A DNA stretch of 8,651 nucleotides from JACDBD01 sp050743385 (lineage in GTDB: Bacteria; Actinomycetota; Acidimicrobiia; IMCC26256; JACDBD01), in NCBI GenBank assembly GCA_050743385.1, contig JBOGFJ010000082.1:1-8651 (forward strand), in the 5' to 3' direction. The notes under the pieces were generated by a model. That model saw only the letters and a program-made list of their open reading frames with translations, had not been told where the DNA came from and searched no databases. The translations under genes were made by a program, and so were the position numbers. Positions 1 to 6,170 of this stretch are shown here, piece after piece. The first letter of the stretch is position 1, and each line of letters opens with the position of its first letter.

Positions 1-117
1 TCGCTCGACGCGTCGGTGCCGATCGAGCTCTACGGCAGCGGCGAGCGCATCGGCCCGCTGCCCGCCCGGCTCGAGGCCGTGCCGGGCGCGCTGCGGGTCA
101 TGGTGCCTCGGGCGTAG
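1..117 (+). CDS. Diacylglycerol/lipid kinase family protein, C-terminal end (5' truncated by window)
   Basis: Only the last 38 codons are visible, in frame from base 1 and ending with TAG at 115-117. The peptide has the pattern GERIGPLPARLEAVPGALRV followed by MVPRA. This closely resembles the C-terminal beta-strand segment of YegS/DagK-type lipid kinases, where a 'DGE.lG.lPa.vevvPgALrvlvP' consensus ends the protein. Such kinases phosphorylate diacylglycerol or related lipids with ATP at the membrane. The catalytic N-terminal domain lies outside the window, so substrate and activity cannot be judged. It is the only plus-strand gene found and converges on the cupredoxin gene, overlapping its 3' end by 20 bases. 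Identification rests on one short motif and is moderately secure. Confidence 0.7.
   Translation, partial: SLDASVPIELYGSGERIGPLPARLEAVPGALRVMVPRA
63..88 (-). terminator. Candidate GC-rich hairpin after the oxidase operon
   Basis: A perfect 8-bp inverted repeat (CGCCCGGC at 63-70, GCCGGGCG at 81-88) with a 10-base loop begins 10 bases after the cupredoxin stop codon on the minus strand. No T-tract follows, so it would be an atypical terminator. It also lies inside the lipid-kinase reading frame, where GC-rich coding bias could create it by chance. A weaker 6-bp repeat (125-130 with 144-149) sits just after the kinase stop on the plus strand. Both are suggestions only. Confidence 0.25.
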
Positions 118-943
118 GCGTCTCGCCGGGCTGACCGTCCCCACCCGGCTCGCCCTCTCCGCCCGGAGCGGGCTCGGCTCCCGGCGCGGGCGGCGTGACC
201 GTGAGCAGGGCCTCCATGCCGGCGGCGCGGTGACCGGGGATGTCGCAGTAGATGGTGTACTCGCCCTCGGCGATCTCGACCTTGCCCTTGTCGGTGGGTT
301 GCCCGTTGACGGCGAGCTTGAAGCCGGCGAACTCCTGCTCCTCGAACACGAGGGTGTGGCCCCCACCCCGGCCGACGTAGTCCAACTCGAGGATCCCTCC
401 GGCCACGGTGAACTCGTCGGCTTGGAAGCTGAGGCTGGGCAGCGCGTCGACCTCGAGGGTCGACGTCGGCGCACCCGCCGGCTCCTGGAACCCGCCACCG
501 CCGCCTTCTTCGTGGGGCTCGCTCGGGCCGAGGGTGATCATCCCCGCACCGATCACGATCACGATGACCAGCGCCACCGTCATCGTGAGCGTCGACGACC
601 GCAGTTGCGGCATGGCCGAGATGACGGCAGCGCCGGCGAGGATCCCGATGGTGACGATCGCGGCGACGATCACCGACGGAGCGCCGTTGCCCCCGGCGAG
701 GAAGACCCGGGAGATGTTGAGCACGTACAGCGCCACGGCCGCGATCGCGAGGATCGGCAGGAGCAACGGGAGCAGGAGCCGGTCGCGCACGGGGTCGGGC
801 GGCACCGGCCCGGCCTCGAGCTCGGGCGGCGGAGCGGGCGGCTCCTCGCCGCCGCCGTCTCCTTCCTCTCCCTCCCCGGCCGGGGGCGGGGCGGCGGGCT
901 CGTCGCCCTCGGTCTGGTCGAGCTCGGACTGGTCGATGGTCAT
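98..943 (-). CDS. Membrane-anchored cupredoxin (type 1 copper) at the end of the oxidase operon
   Basis: The protein has 281 residues. Residues 1-54 are acidic and rich in Pro, Gly and Glu. Three hydrophobic helices follow at about 56-77, 88-111 and 119-138, then a Gly-rich linker (146-152), a cupredoxin domain (about 160-250) and a Pro/Gly/Glu-rich tail. The copper site looks complete: His196 (GGGHTLVFE), Cys233 and His238 (YCDIPGH), and Met243. The Cys-x4-His-x4-Met spacing matches auracyanin-like blue copper proteins rather than plant plastocyanin (Cys-x2-His-x4-Met). With a cytoplasmic N-terminus, three helices would place the copper domain outside the membrane, next to the CuA and cytochrome c domains of subunit II. 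The ATG overlaps the ctaG stop as ATGA, indicating translational coupling. Its role is unproven: electron donor to the oxidase, or copper handling during assembly. The fold and metal site are confident, the role is not. Confidence 0.88.
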   Translation of the reverse strand: MTIDQSELDQTEGDEPAAPPPAGEGEEGDGGGEEPPAPPPELEAGPVPPDPVRDRLLLPLLLPILAIAAVALYVLNISRVFLAGGNGAPSVIVAAIVTIGILAGAAVISAMPQLRSSTLTMTVALVIVIVIGAGMITLGPSEPHEEGGGGGFQEPAGAPTSTLEVDALPSLSFQADEFTVAGGILELDYVGRGGGHTLVFEEQEFAGFKLAVNGQPTDKGKVEIAEGEYTIYCDIPGHRAAGMEALLTVTPPAPGAEPAPGGEGEPGGDGQPGETPTPEAP

Positions 944-1815
944 GGTCTGGTGGCTTCCATCCGGCTCATCCGGGTCACTTCCCGATCGAGATCCTGCCAG
1001 CTCCGGCGCGCCGCGTGGCCGCGCTCCTCATCGGCCGCCCAGCGGAAGAAGATCACCGCGATCAGCAGCCACAGCAGCAGGCCGGCCCCGATCTTCATGA
1101 TCAGCCCCGCCAGGCGTTGGTCGTCGAGCGTCGAGAGGCCCCACAGCTGGGGCACGTCCTCGTAGAACCGGTACAGCGGGGCGCTGCCGAAGGTGAGAAA
1201 CGACGCAGGGACGGTCGGCACCACCGACTGGAGGAACAGGAAGACCATGCGGCCGGGCGGCGACAGCCGCGGGATCTCGGGGAGCGGGCTCACGATCGGC
1301 ATCCACACGATGAGGGCCGACACGAAGATCAGTGCGTGCACCAGGAAGTGCAGCAGGCCCGAGCGCAGGCTGGCGTCGACGAGGGCGGGCCAGTGGGTCA
1401 GCACGAGCACGACGTTGAACATCACCAGCGCCGGGAAGAACCGGGCGAGGGTGCGCACGGTTCGGAACAACACCGGCGGCCGGAGCACGCGGCGCAGGAG
1501 CCATGCCGGTGTCCCGAGCAGCAGCAGCGGCGTCGCCACCATCGAGATCACGAGGTGCTGGACCATGTGGGCGCTGTACAGCGAGCCCTCGGCGACGTCG
1601 TGGACCGGCCAGTCGCTCGCGAGCCACAGCGCGGCGATGCCGAGGCACCAGCACGTCACCTGGAAGCGGGTCACCGCCGGTGCCCCCGGAGCGGAGTGGG
1701 CGGGCCCGAGACGGACGATCGCAATCGCGTACCCCGCCGCGAACAGTGCCACCAGCAGCCACACATCGGGGTGCGGCTCCCATGCCGGGAAGTTCGCAGT
1801 CGCGCTGACGATCAT
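940..1815 (-). CDS. ctaG: Cytochrome c oxidase assembly factor CtaG (Caa3_CtaG family)
   Basis: This 291-residue multi-pass membrane protein has about seven helices (roughly 17-35, 51-67, 83-101, 123-141, 155-175, 188-208, 240-259) and a basic C-terminus that is probably cytoplasmic. Family hallmarks are the N-terminal HPDVW (15-19), the SAHMVQHLV block with His83 and His87 at the start of helix 3, the following TPLLLLGTP, and DDQRLAGLIM (231-240) before the last helix. Members are required for assembly of caa3-type oxidases, probably for copper delivery to subunit I; they are unrelated to the Cox11-type protein that is also called CtaG in proteobacteria. Position directly after subunit IV (4-base gap) supports the call. 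The ribosome binding site is weak, so translation probably depends on coupling. A Cys-Trp-Cys at 55-57 is an extra possible metal-binding feature. Confidence 0.93.
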   Translation of the reverse strand: MIVSATANFPAWEPHPDVWLLVALFAAGYAIAIVRLGPAHSAPGAPAVTRFQVTCWCLGIAALWLASDWPVHDVAEGSLYSAHMVQHLVISMVATPLLLLGTPAWLLRRVLRPPVLFRTVRTLARFFPALVMFNVVLVLTHWPALVDASLRSGLLHFLVHALIFVSALIVWMPIVSPLPEIPRLSPPGRMVFLFLQSVVPTVPASFLTFGSAPLYRFYEDVPQLWGLSTLDDQRLAGLIMKIGAGLLLWLLIAVIFFRWAADEERGHAARRSWQDLDREVTRMSRMEATRP

Positions 1816-1819
1816 CGGC

Positions 1820-2254
1820 TCATTCGAAGACGTGCAGGGTGAGGAGGACGACCAGGTACAGCGTGATCGCCGCGATCGCGCCCAGTACGAAGAAGCGGCG
1901 GAAGATGGGTTGGTCGGTGCGCAGGTGCATGTACCACGCCGCCACCATCGAGAACTTCAGGAGCCCGAAGACGAGGAGGAGGGCGATGATCACGCCGTTC
2001 GACAGCACCTGGTCGAGGTAGGAGGTCCACACCTCGGCCGCGGTGACGAGCACCAGCACCACCGCGATCATCACGTACTTGAACGGCGACGGGTGCGGCA
2101 GCACCTCCCCCGGCAGCAGGCCGGGGGCGGCATGCGTCACGCCCGGGGCGAGATGCTCCTCGGCGACCTTCTCGATCTCCTGCCCCGGGTGCTCGAGCGC
2201 CTCGACCGCGCCCTCCGGCTTCGAGCTCTCGGCGTCGGTGTCGGTGTCGGCCAC
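1820..2254 (-). CDS. ctaF: Cytochrome c oxidase subunit IV (COX4_pro-type small subunit)
   Basis: A 144-residue protein starting at GTG. It has a hydrophilic acidic N-terminal stretch (1-55) and three helices at about 60-78, 87-109 and 119-140. The segment FSMVAAWYMHLRTDQPIFRR (101-120) is the signature of prokaryotic subunit IV, a small non-catalytic subunit packed against subunits I and III that probably aids assembly or stability. The N-terminal stretch makes it longer than typical family members of about 100 residues. The ribosome binding site (AGGTAGGGA) overlaps the TAG stop of subunit III, and the gap to that gene is 10 bases. Order in the operon (II-I-III-IV) matches caa3 operons of Gram-positive bacteria. 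Confidence 0.9.
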   Translation of the reverse strand: MADTDTDAESSKPEGAVEALEHPGQEIEKVAEEHLAPGVTHAAPGLLPGEVLPHPSPFKYVMIAVVLVLVTAAEVWTSYLDQVLSNGVIIALLLVFGLLKFSMVAAWYMHLRTDQPIFRRFFVLGAIAAITLYLVVLLTLHVFE

Positions 2255-2264
2255 GAATGGGTCC

Positions 2265-2873
2265 CTACCTCGGGATCAGGTACACGACGGTGAAGATCAC
2301 GATCCAGACCACGTCGACGAAGTGCCAGTAGAGCCCGGCGACCTCGATCTTCTCGGAGTCGGCGCTCGTGAGCCGCCTCTGGTTGGCGAGACCCCACAGC
2401 GACAGCAGCCAGATGATGCCGGCGGTGACGTGGGCGCCGTGCAGCCCGGTGAGCACGAAGAAGGTCGAGCCGAAGAGGTTGGTGTCGAGCTTCAGGCCCT
2501 CCCGGTAGAACTCGGTGAACTCGAACACCTGGCCACCGATGAACGTGGAGCCGAACAGCGCGGTGGCGAGCAACCAGATGCGCAGCCGCCGGTAGTCGCC
2601 CCGCTGGATCGCGGCGAGGGCGAGCACCATCGTGAGGCTGCTCATCAGCAGGATGAACGACGTCGCCGACGTGAACGGGATGTTGTAGACGTCTTCGGGG
2701 AACGGCCCCTCCTGGCTGCGCCCGCGGTACAGCAGATAGGCCGAGATGAAGGCGCCGAAGAACAAGCAGTCGGACGACAGGAACAGCCACATCGCCAGCT
2801 TCGTGTTGGTGACGCCGGTGGCGGTGGCGTGCGGGTCGTGAGGAGCCGGACGGTGGGCGGTCATGTCCGCCAT
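2265..2873 (-). CDS. ctaE: Cytochrome c oxidase subunit III (five-helix form)
   Basis: A protein of 202 residues if it starts at the ATG at 2873, which shares one base with the subunit I stop (TGATG). The frame stays open upstream to an in-frame start at 2912, but GGAGGAGGG lies 9 bases before the 2873 codon and decides the start. An ATG at 2864 is a less well supported alternative. Helices are at about 25-48, 70-89, 97-118, 134-159 and 179-200. Signatures are SSDCLFFGAFISAYL (33-47), the GLHGAHVTAG motif with His145 and His148, and YWHFVDVVWIVIF (182-194). The first two helices of the mitochondrial-type subunit are absent; two matching helices are found at the C-terminus of the subunit I product, as known for caa3 oxidases. 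It is non-catalytic and helps maintain proton uptake and stability. Confidence 0.95.
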   Translation of the reverse strand: MADMTAHRPAPHDPHATATGVTNTKLAMWLFLSSDCLFFGAFISAYLLYRGRSQEGPFPEDVYNIPFTSATSFILLMSSLTMVLALAAIQRGDYRRLRIWLLATALFGSTFIGGQVFEFTEFYREGLKLDTNLFGSTFFVLTGLHGAHVTAGIIWLLSLWGLANQRRLTSADSEKIEVAGLYWHFVDVVWIVIFTVVYLIPR

Positions 2874-4816
2874 CAGTGAGCGCCCTCCTCCGTCGCCGGC
2901 TCGATCGCCCACGCGTACATCCCGAACAAGAGCACGATGGCGCCGAAGGGCACGAACGCGAAGTTCTTGAACACCGCCCCGTAGCCGAGGATGGGCAAGC
3001 CGAGCGCCACGACGAACGGGAAATACGACGGCGACGGCATGTGGATGCCGTGCCCCTCACCATCGCCGTCACCGTGATCCGCCGCGCCGCCGTCGCCCGC
3101 GTCCCGGTCGGTGGTAGCGACGGCACCGCCCGAGGGCAGGCGCACGAGGCGGCCCTCGTCGTCCTCGGTGTACTTGCGGTGCCAGAAGTCGTCGCGGGCC
3201 TCGACCTCGGGGATCTCGGCGAAGTTGTACTCCGGCGGCGGCGACGGGATCGCCCACTCGAGGGTGCGGCCGTCCCAGGGGTCGGTGCCCGCCGGCTTCC
3301 CGTTCTGACGGCTCGCGATCAGGTTGACGATCAGAAGCAGCATCGAGAAGGCGATGACGAACGAGCCGACGGTCTCGAGCTGGTTGAGGAAGTCCCAGCC
3401 GAGGCCCTCGTCGTAGCGGTAGGTGCGACGCGGCATGCCGTAGAGGCCGAGCACGTGCATCGGGAAGAACGTCAGGTTGAACCCGATGAGCATGGTCCAG
3501 AAGTTGAGCTTCCCGAGGCGCTCGCTCATGAAGCGACCGGTGACCTTGGGGTACCAGTAGTAGAGCCCGGCGAAGATGCCGAACACGAGCCCGCCGAACA
3601 GCACGTAGTGGAAGTGCGCCACCACGAAGTAGGTATCGGTCTGCTGGGTGTCGGCGGGTACGACCGAGTGGAGCACACCCGACAGGCCGCCGATCGTGAA
3701 CATGGCGATGAAGCCCAGCGCGAAGAGCATCGGGGTGGTGAGCCGTACCGAGCCCCGCCACACCGTCCCCAGCCAGTTGAAGATCTTCACGCCGGTCGGA
3801 ACGCCGATGAGCATGGTCGAGAGCGCGAACGCCGAGATCGCGACCGGGCCGAGGCCGGTCGCGAACATGTGGTGCGCCCACACCCCCCAGCCGAGGAAGC
3901 CGATCGCGATCCCCGAGAACACCACGACCGGGTACCCGAACAACGGCTTGCGCGAGAACACCGGCAGGACCTCCGACACGATGCCCATGCCCGGGAGGAT
4001 GAGGATGTAGACCTCGGGATGGCCGAACAGCCAGAACAGATGCTGGTAGAGCAGCGGATCGCCGCCGTTGGCGGCGACGAAGAAGTTCGTCCCCCAGTTG
4101 CGGTCGAAGTACACCATGATCAGCGCGGCGGTGATGATGGGCATCGCGAAGAGAGTGAGGAACGCGACAACGGTCATCATCCACGTGAACACGGGCATGC
4201 GCATGAAGGTCATGCCCGGCGCCCGCAAGTTGACGACGGTGACGATGAAGTTGATCGCCGACGTCGTCGACGCGATGCCGAGTATCAGCAGCCCGATGGC
4301 CCAGAAGTCGGGCCCCCGGCCGGGGAGGAACCCGTCGGAGAGCGGCGTGCTCGTGAGCGGCGTGTAGCCGAACCACCCACCGTCGGGCGCACCACCCAGG
4401 AAGAAGCTCGAGTAGAGGAAGATCCCGCCGAAGAGAAAACCCCAGTACCCGAACGCGTTCAGCCGTGGGAACGCCACGTCGCGCGCACCGATCTGGAGCG
4501 GGATCAGGTAGTTGCCGAACGCGACCGAGAGCGGCATGCCCATGAGGAACACCATGGTCGTGCCGTGCATCGTGAACAGCTGGTTGTACTGCGACGCGGT
4601 GAGCAGGGTGCCGTTCGGCGTGGCGAGCTGGAGCCGGAGCAGCAGGGCCTCCACGCCGCCGATCACGAAGAAGGCCATGGCGGTCACGCCGTACATGAGG
4701 CCGATCTTCTTGTGGTCGATGGTGGTGAACCACGACCAGAAGCCCGTCGTCGCCTTCGGGCGGCGGAGCAGGCCGAGCTGGCGCCGGGGGGTGAGGGTGC
4801 CAGAAACCGTCGTCAT
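2873..4816 (-). CDS. ctaD: Cytochrome c oxidase subunit I (A1-type heme-copper oxidase, caa3) with C-terminal two-helix extension
   Basis: This 647-residue catalytic subunit reduces O2 to water at the heme a3-CuB centre and pumps protons. All expected residues are present: His84 and His403 for low-spin heme a, His401 for heme a3, and His266, His315 and His316 for CuB. Tyr270 in GHPEVY forms the His-Tyr pair. D-channel markers Asp113 and Asn120 (ARDVAFPRLN) and Glu268 place it in the A1 class; Lys344 (PTGVKIFNW) marks the K-channel. The core ends near residue 503. After a soluble segment and an Asp/Gly/His-rich linker (570-592) come two more helices (about 597-614 and 619-637), equivalent to the first two helices of long subunit III proteins. 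The ATG lies 13 bases after the subunit II stop, with a modest GGCGGG upstream. Also called coxA. Confidence 0.98.
   Translation of the reverse strand: MTTVSGTLTPRRQLGLLRRPKATTGFWSWFTTIDHKKIGLMYGVTAMAFFVIGGVEALLLRLQLATPNGTLLTASQYNQLFTMHGTTMVFLMGMPLSVAFGNYLIPLQIGARDVAFPRLNAFGYWGFLFGGIFLYSSFFLGGAPDGGWFGYTPLTSTPLSDGFLPGRGPDFWAIGLLILGIASTTSAINFIVTVVNLRAPGMTFMRMPVFTWMMTVVAFLTLFAMPIITAALIMVYFDRNWGTNFFVAANGGDPLLYQHLFWLFGHPEVYILILPGMGIVSEVLPVFSRKPLFGYPVVVFSGIAIGFLGWGVWAHHMFATGLGPVAISAFALSTMLIGVPTGVKIFNWLGTVWRGSVRLTTPMLFALGFIAMFTIGGLSGVLHSVVPADTQQTDTYFVVAHFHYVLFGGLVFGIFAGLYYWYPKVTGRFMSERLGKLNFWTMLIGFNLTFFPMHVLGLYGMPRRTYRYDEGLGWDFLNQLETVGSFVIAFSMLLLIVNLIASRQNGKPAGTDPWDGRTLEWAIPSPPPEYNFAEIPEVEARDDFWHRKYTEDDEGRLVRLPSGGAVATTDRDAGDGGAADHGDGDGEGHGIHMPSPSYFPFVVALGLPILGYGAVFKNFAFVPFGAIVLLFGMYAWAIEPATEEGAH
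2883..2891 (-). promoter_or_regulatory. Ribosome binding site of subunit III gene
   Basis: GGAGGAGGG on the minus strand, inside the last codons of subunit I, ends 9 bases before the ATG at 2873. It supports that ATG, which overlaps the subunit I stop by one base, over the longer frame starting at 2912. Confidence 0.7.
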
Positions 4817-4829
4817 GATCTGCCCGCCA

Positions 4830-5972
4830 TTATCTCAGCGAGAGGAGATAGTCGGCGATCTGCTCGGCATCGCCCTGGGACATCACCGGGCCGGGGCCGT
4901 CCTCCGTGAACGACGGCATACCCACACACGTGCCGCCCTCTACCGCGGGAGCGCCGGGCTCACGGCAATCTTGCGACTCCATCGGGATCAGCGAGGGGGC
5001 GTCGAGCAGCCACTCGATGAGGCGCTCCCTCGTCACCTCGTAGTAGCCGCTGGCGAAGGTCGTGCGACTGGCGAAGTGGGCGAGGTTCGGACCGTAACTG
5101 CTGACGCTGGCGTCGTCGAACGAGTGGCAGTTGGTGCACTGGTACTTCTCCGTCACCAACGACTGGGCCGGCCCCGCCGGCTGGGGATCGTCGCCCCCGC
5201 CCTGGAGCGGGACCGCAGGCGGGGCCTGCTGCTCCTCGATCCACTGCTCGAAGTCGGCGGGCTCCTTCGCGATCACCCGGAAGCGCATGTTGGCGTGCGA
5301 CAGGCCGCAGTACTCGGCGCACTGCCCGAGATACGTCCCGGCATCGTCGGCCTCGATGGTCGTGGCGTTGTCGCGACCGGGGATCACGTCCATCTTCCCC
5401 GCCAGCTCGGGCACCCAGAAGCTGTGGATCACGTTGCACTCGCCGGGAAGGGAGTCGTCGCAGGCAGTGAGCTTGACCCGCACCTTGGTGTCGGTCGGGA
5501 TGACGAGCTCGTTGGCGGTGACGACCTCCGCGTCGGGGTAGTCGAACTGCCACCACCATTGCTTGGCGACGGTCGTGACCTCGAGGACGTCGCCCTCGGG
5601 CTCGCGGGCGAGGTCGAAGACGGTGCGGATCGTGAACACCGCCACCACCAGCAGGATGAGGGCGGGGACGATCGTCCACCCGATCTCGAGGGGCGTGCTG
5701 CCGTGGATCTGCTTCGGGTTCTCGTCTCTCCCCGGGCGGGACCGGAACCGGATCGCGACGAAGATCGTCATGGCGAGCACGCCGATGCCGATGACGGCGG
5801 CGATGTAGAAGACGGGGACGAACAGGTTGTCGATCGTCCTCGCCGCCGGGCCTTCGGGATTGAGGCTGTTCTGGTCGTTGTCGGGCCCGCGGCAGCCGGC
5901 GAGCACGGCGACGGCGCCGAGCGCGACCGAGACGGTGACCCACCGCCTGGCGCGCGAGACCCGTCTCCCCAT
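4830..5972 (-). CDS. ctaC: Cytochrome c oxidase subunit II with CuA centre and fused cytochrome c domain (caa3 type), predicted lipoprotein
   Basis: A 380-residue protein also called coxB. A basic N-terminus and hydrophobic stretch end in the lipobox LAGC, predicting lipid attachment at Cys27. Two membrane helices follow (about 50-74 and 96-116), then the aromatic KQWWWQF patch (137-143) used for electron entry. The CuA site is complete: His183, Cys218, Glu220, Cys222, His226 and Met229. After a linker, a class I cytochrome c domain (about 270-380) has Cys279-x2-Cys282-His283 and a probable axial Met352 (GMPSF). The subunit accepts electrons through its heme c and passes them via CuA to subunit I, outside the membrane. 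Unusual extra cysteines are Cys171/Cys179 and Cys336/Cys349. The start at 5972 is chosen for its ribosome binding site and signal peptide; the frame is open upstream to 6071, but those 33 residues look non-coding. First gene of the operon. Confidence 0.97.
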   Translation of the reverse strand: MGRRVSRARRWVTVSVALGAVAVLAGCRGPDNDQNSLNPEGPAARTIDNLFVPVFYIAAVIGIGVLAMTIFVAIRFRSRPGRDENPKQIHGSTPLEIGWTIVPALILLVVAVFTIRTVFDLAREPEGDVLEVTTVAKQWWWQFDYPDAEVVTANELVIPTDTKVRVKLTACDDSLPGECNVIHSFWVPELAGKMDVIPGRDNATTIEADDAGTYLGQCAEYCGLSHANMRFRVIAKEPADFEQWIEEQQAPPAVPLQGGGDDPQPAGPAQSLVTEKYQCTNCHSFDDASVSSYGPNLAHFASRTTFASGYYEVTRERLIEWLLDAPSLIPMESQDCREPGAPAVEGGTCVGMPSFTEDGPGPVMSQGDAEQIADYLLSLR

Positions 5973-5974
5973 GT

Positions 5975-5984
5975 CCCTTCCCCC
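5975..5984 (-). promoter_or_regulatory. Ribosome binding site of subunit II gene
   Basis: The purine run GGGGGAAGGG on the minus strand ends 2 bases before the ATG at 5972, and its GGGGG core is 7 bases away. It supports this ATG, which opens directly into a lipoprotein signal peptide, over the in-frame upstream start at 6071. Confidence 0.6.
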
Positions 5985-6003
5985 GTGGGCCGGAATCGCG
6001 CGC

Positions 6004-6034
6004 ACTCTAACCTGGGGTTCTTCGCACCCGGCAA
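6004..6034 (-). promoter_or_regulatory. Possible promoter of the oxidase operon
   Basis: On the minus strand, TAGAGT (6009-6004) fits the actinobacterial -10 pattern TAnnnT, and TTGCCG (6034-6029) is a partial -35 match. The 19-base spacer is longer than ideal. It would give a leader of about 25 bases before the subunit II ATG. This gap is the only plausible promoter location between era and the operon; the exact elements are a guess from consensus. Confidence 0.35.
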
Positions 6035-6046
6035 ACGAGCGCTTGT

Positions 6047-6066
6047 GCGTTCGAGAACGCGAACGC
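6047..6066. promoter_or_regulatory. Palindrome with tandem half-site upstream of the oxidase operon
   Basis: GCGTTC-GA-GAACGC (6047-6060) is a 6-bp inverted repeat with a 2-base spacer, directly followed by another GAACGC (6061-6066). Its centre is about 57 bases upstream of the start point implied by the proposed promoter, a position typical for activator binding. It may be an operator for an unknown regulator. It does not match the GAAC-N4-GTTC LexA box, because the half-sites face the other way. Confidence 0.3.
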
Positions 6067-6077
6067 GGCACAGTTCG

Positions 6078-6153
6078 GGAGGGCGGCGGAGGGGGTCGCT
6101 TCGGAGCGAGTGGGCTCTTCGAGCGAGGAAGCGATCCCCCGCAGCCGCCCTCC
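6078..6153 (-). terminator. Long imperfect inverted repeat after era, terminator candidate
   Basis: Outer arms GGAGGGCGGC (6078-6087) and GCCGCCCTCC (6144-6153) pair perfectly over 10 bp. Inside them, GGGGG-TCGCTTC pairs with GAAGCGATCCCC with one bulge. A local alternative hairpin, TCGCT-TCGG-AGCGA (6096-6109), competes with the inner pairing. On the minus strand the structure starts 17 bases after the era stop and ends upstream of the proposed oxidase promoter, as expected for a terminator separating two operons. No T-tract follows, so it would be non-canonical. Confidence 0.4.
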
Positions 6154-6170
6154 AGACGCTCCGCCCGTGA

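Noticed and set aside
2876..4909. A 677-residue open frame on the plus strand opposite subunit I
   Set aside because: It mirrors ctaD, whose motifs are complete; the translation is charged, low complexity (Glu/Arg/His rich) and has no recognisable domain. Such antisense frames are expected in high-GC DNA.
6047..6066. LexA (SOS) box in the era-oxidase gap
   Set aside because: The GAAC and GTTC half-sites are in the opposite order to GAAC-N4-GTTC, so the palindrome is not a LexA box.
5973..6071. Longer N-terminus for subunit II starting at 6071
   Set aside because: The 33 added residues would precede the lipoprotein signal peptide and destroy its position; the ATG at 5972 has a strong ribosome binding site.
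4512..6170. A 552-residue plus-strand open frame opposite subunit II, and similar long frames at 230-1165, 1193-2293 and 7589-8485
   Set aside because: All lie opposite well-supported genes and show the Arg/Gly/Glu/His-rich composition of codon-bias shadows, with no family resemblance.
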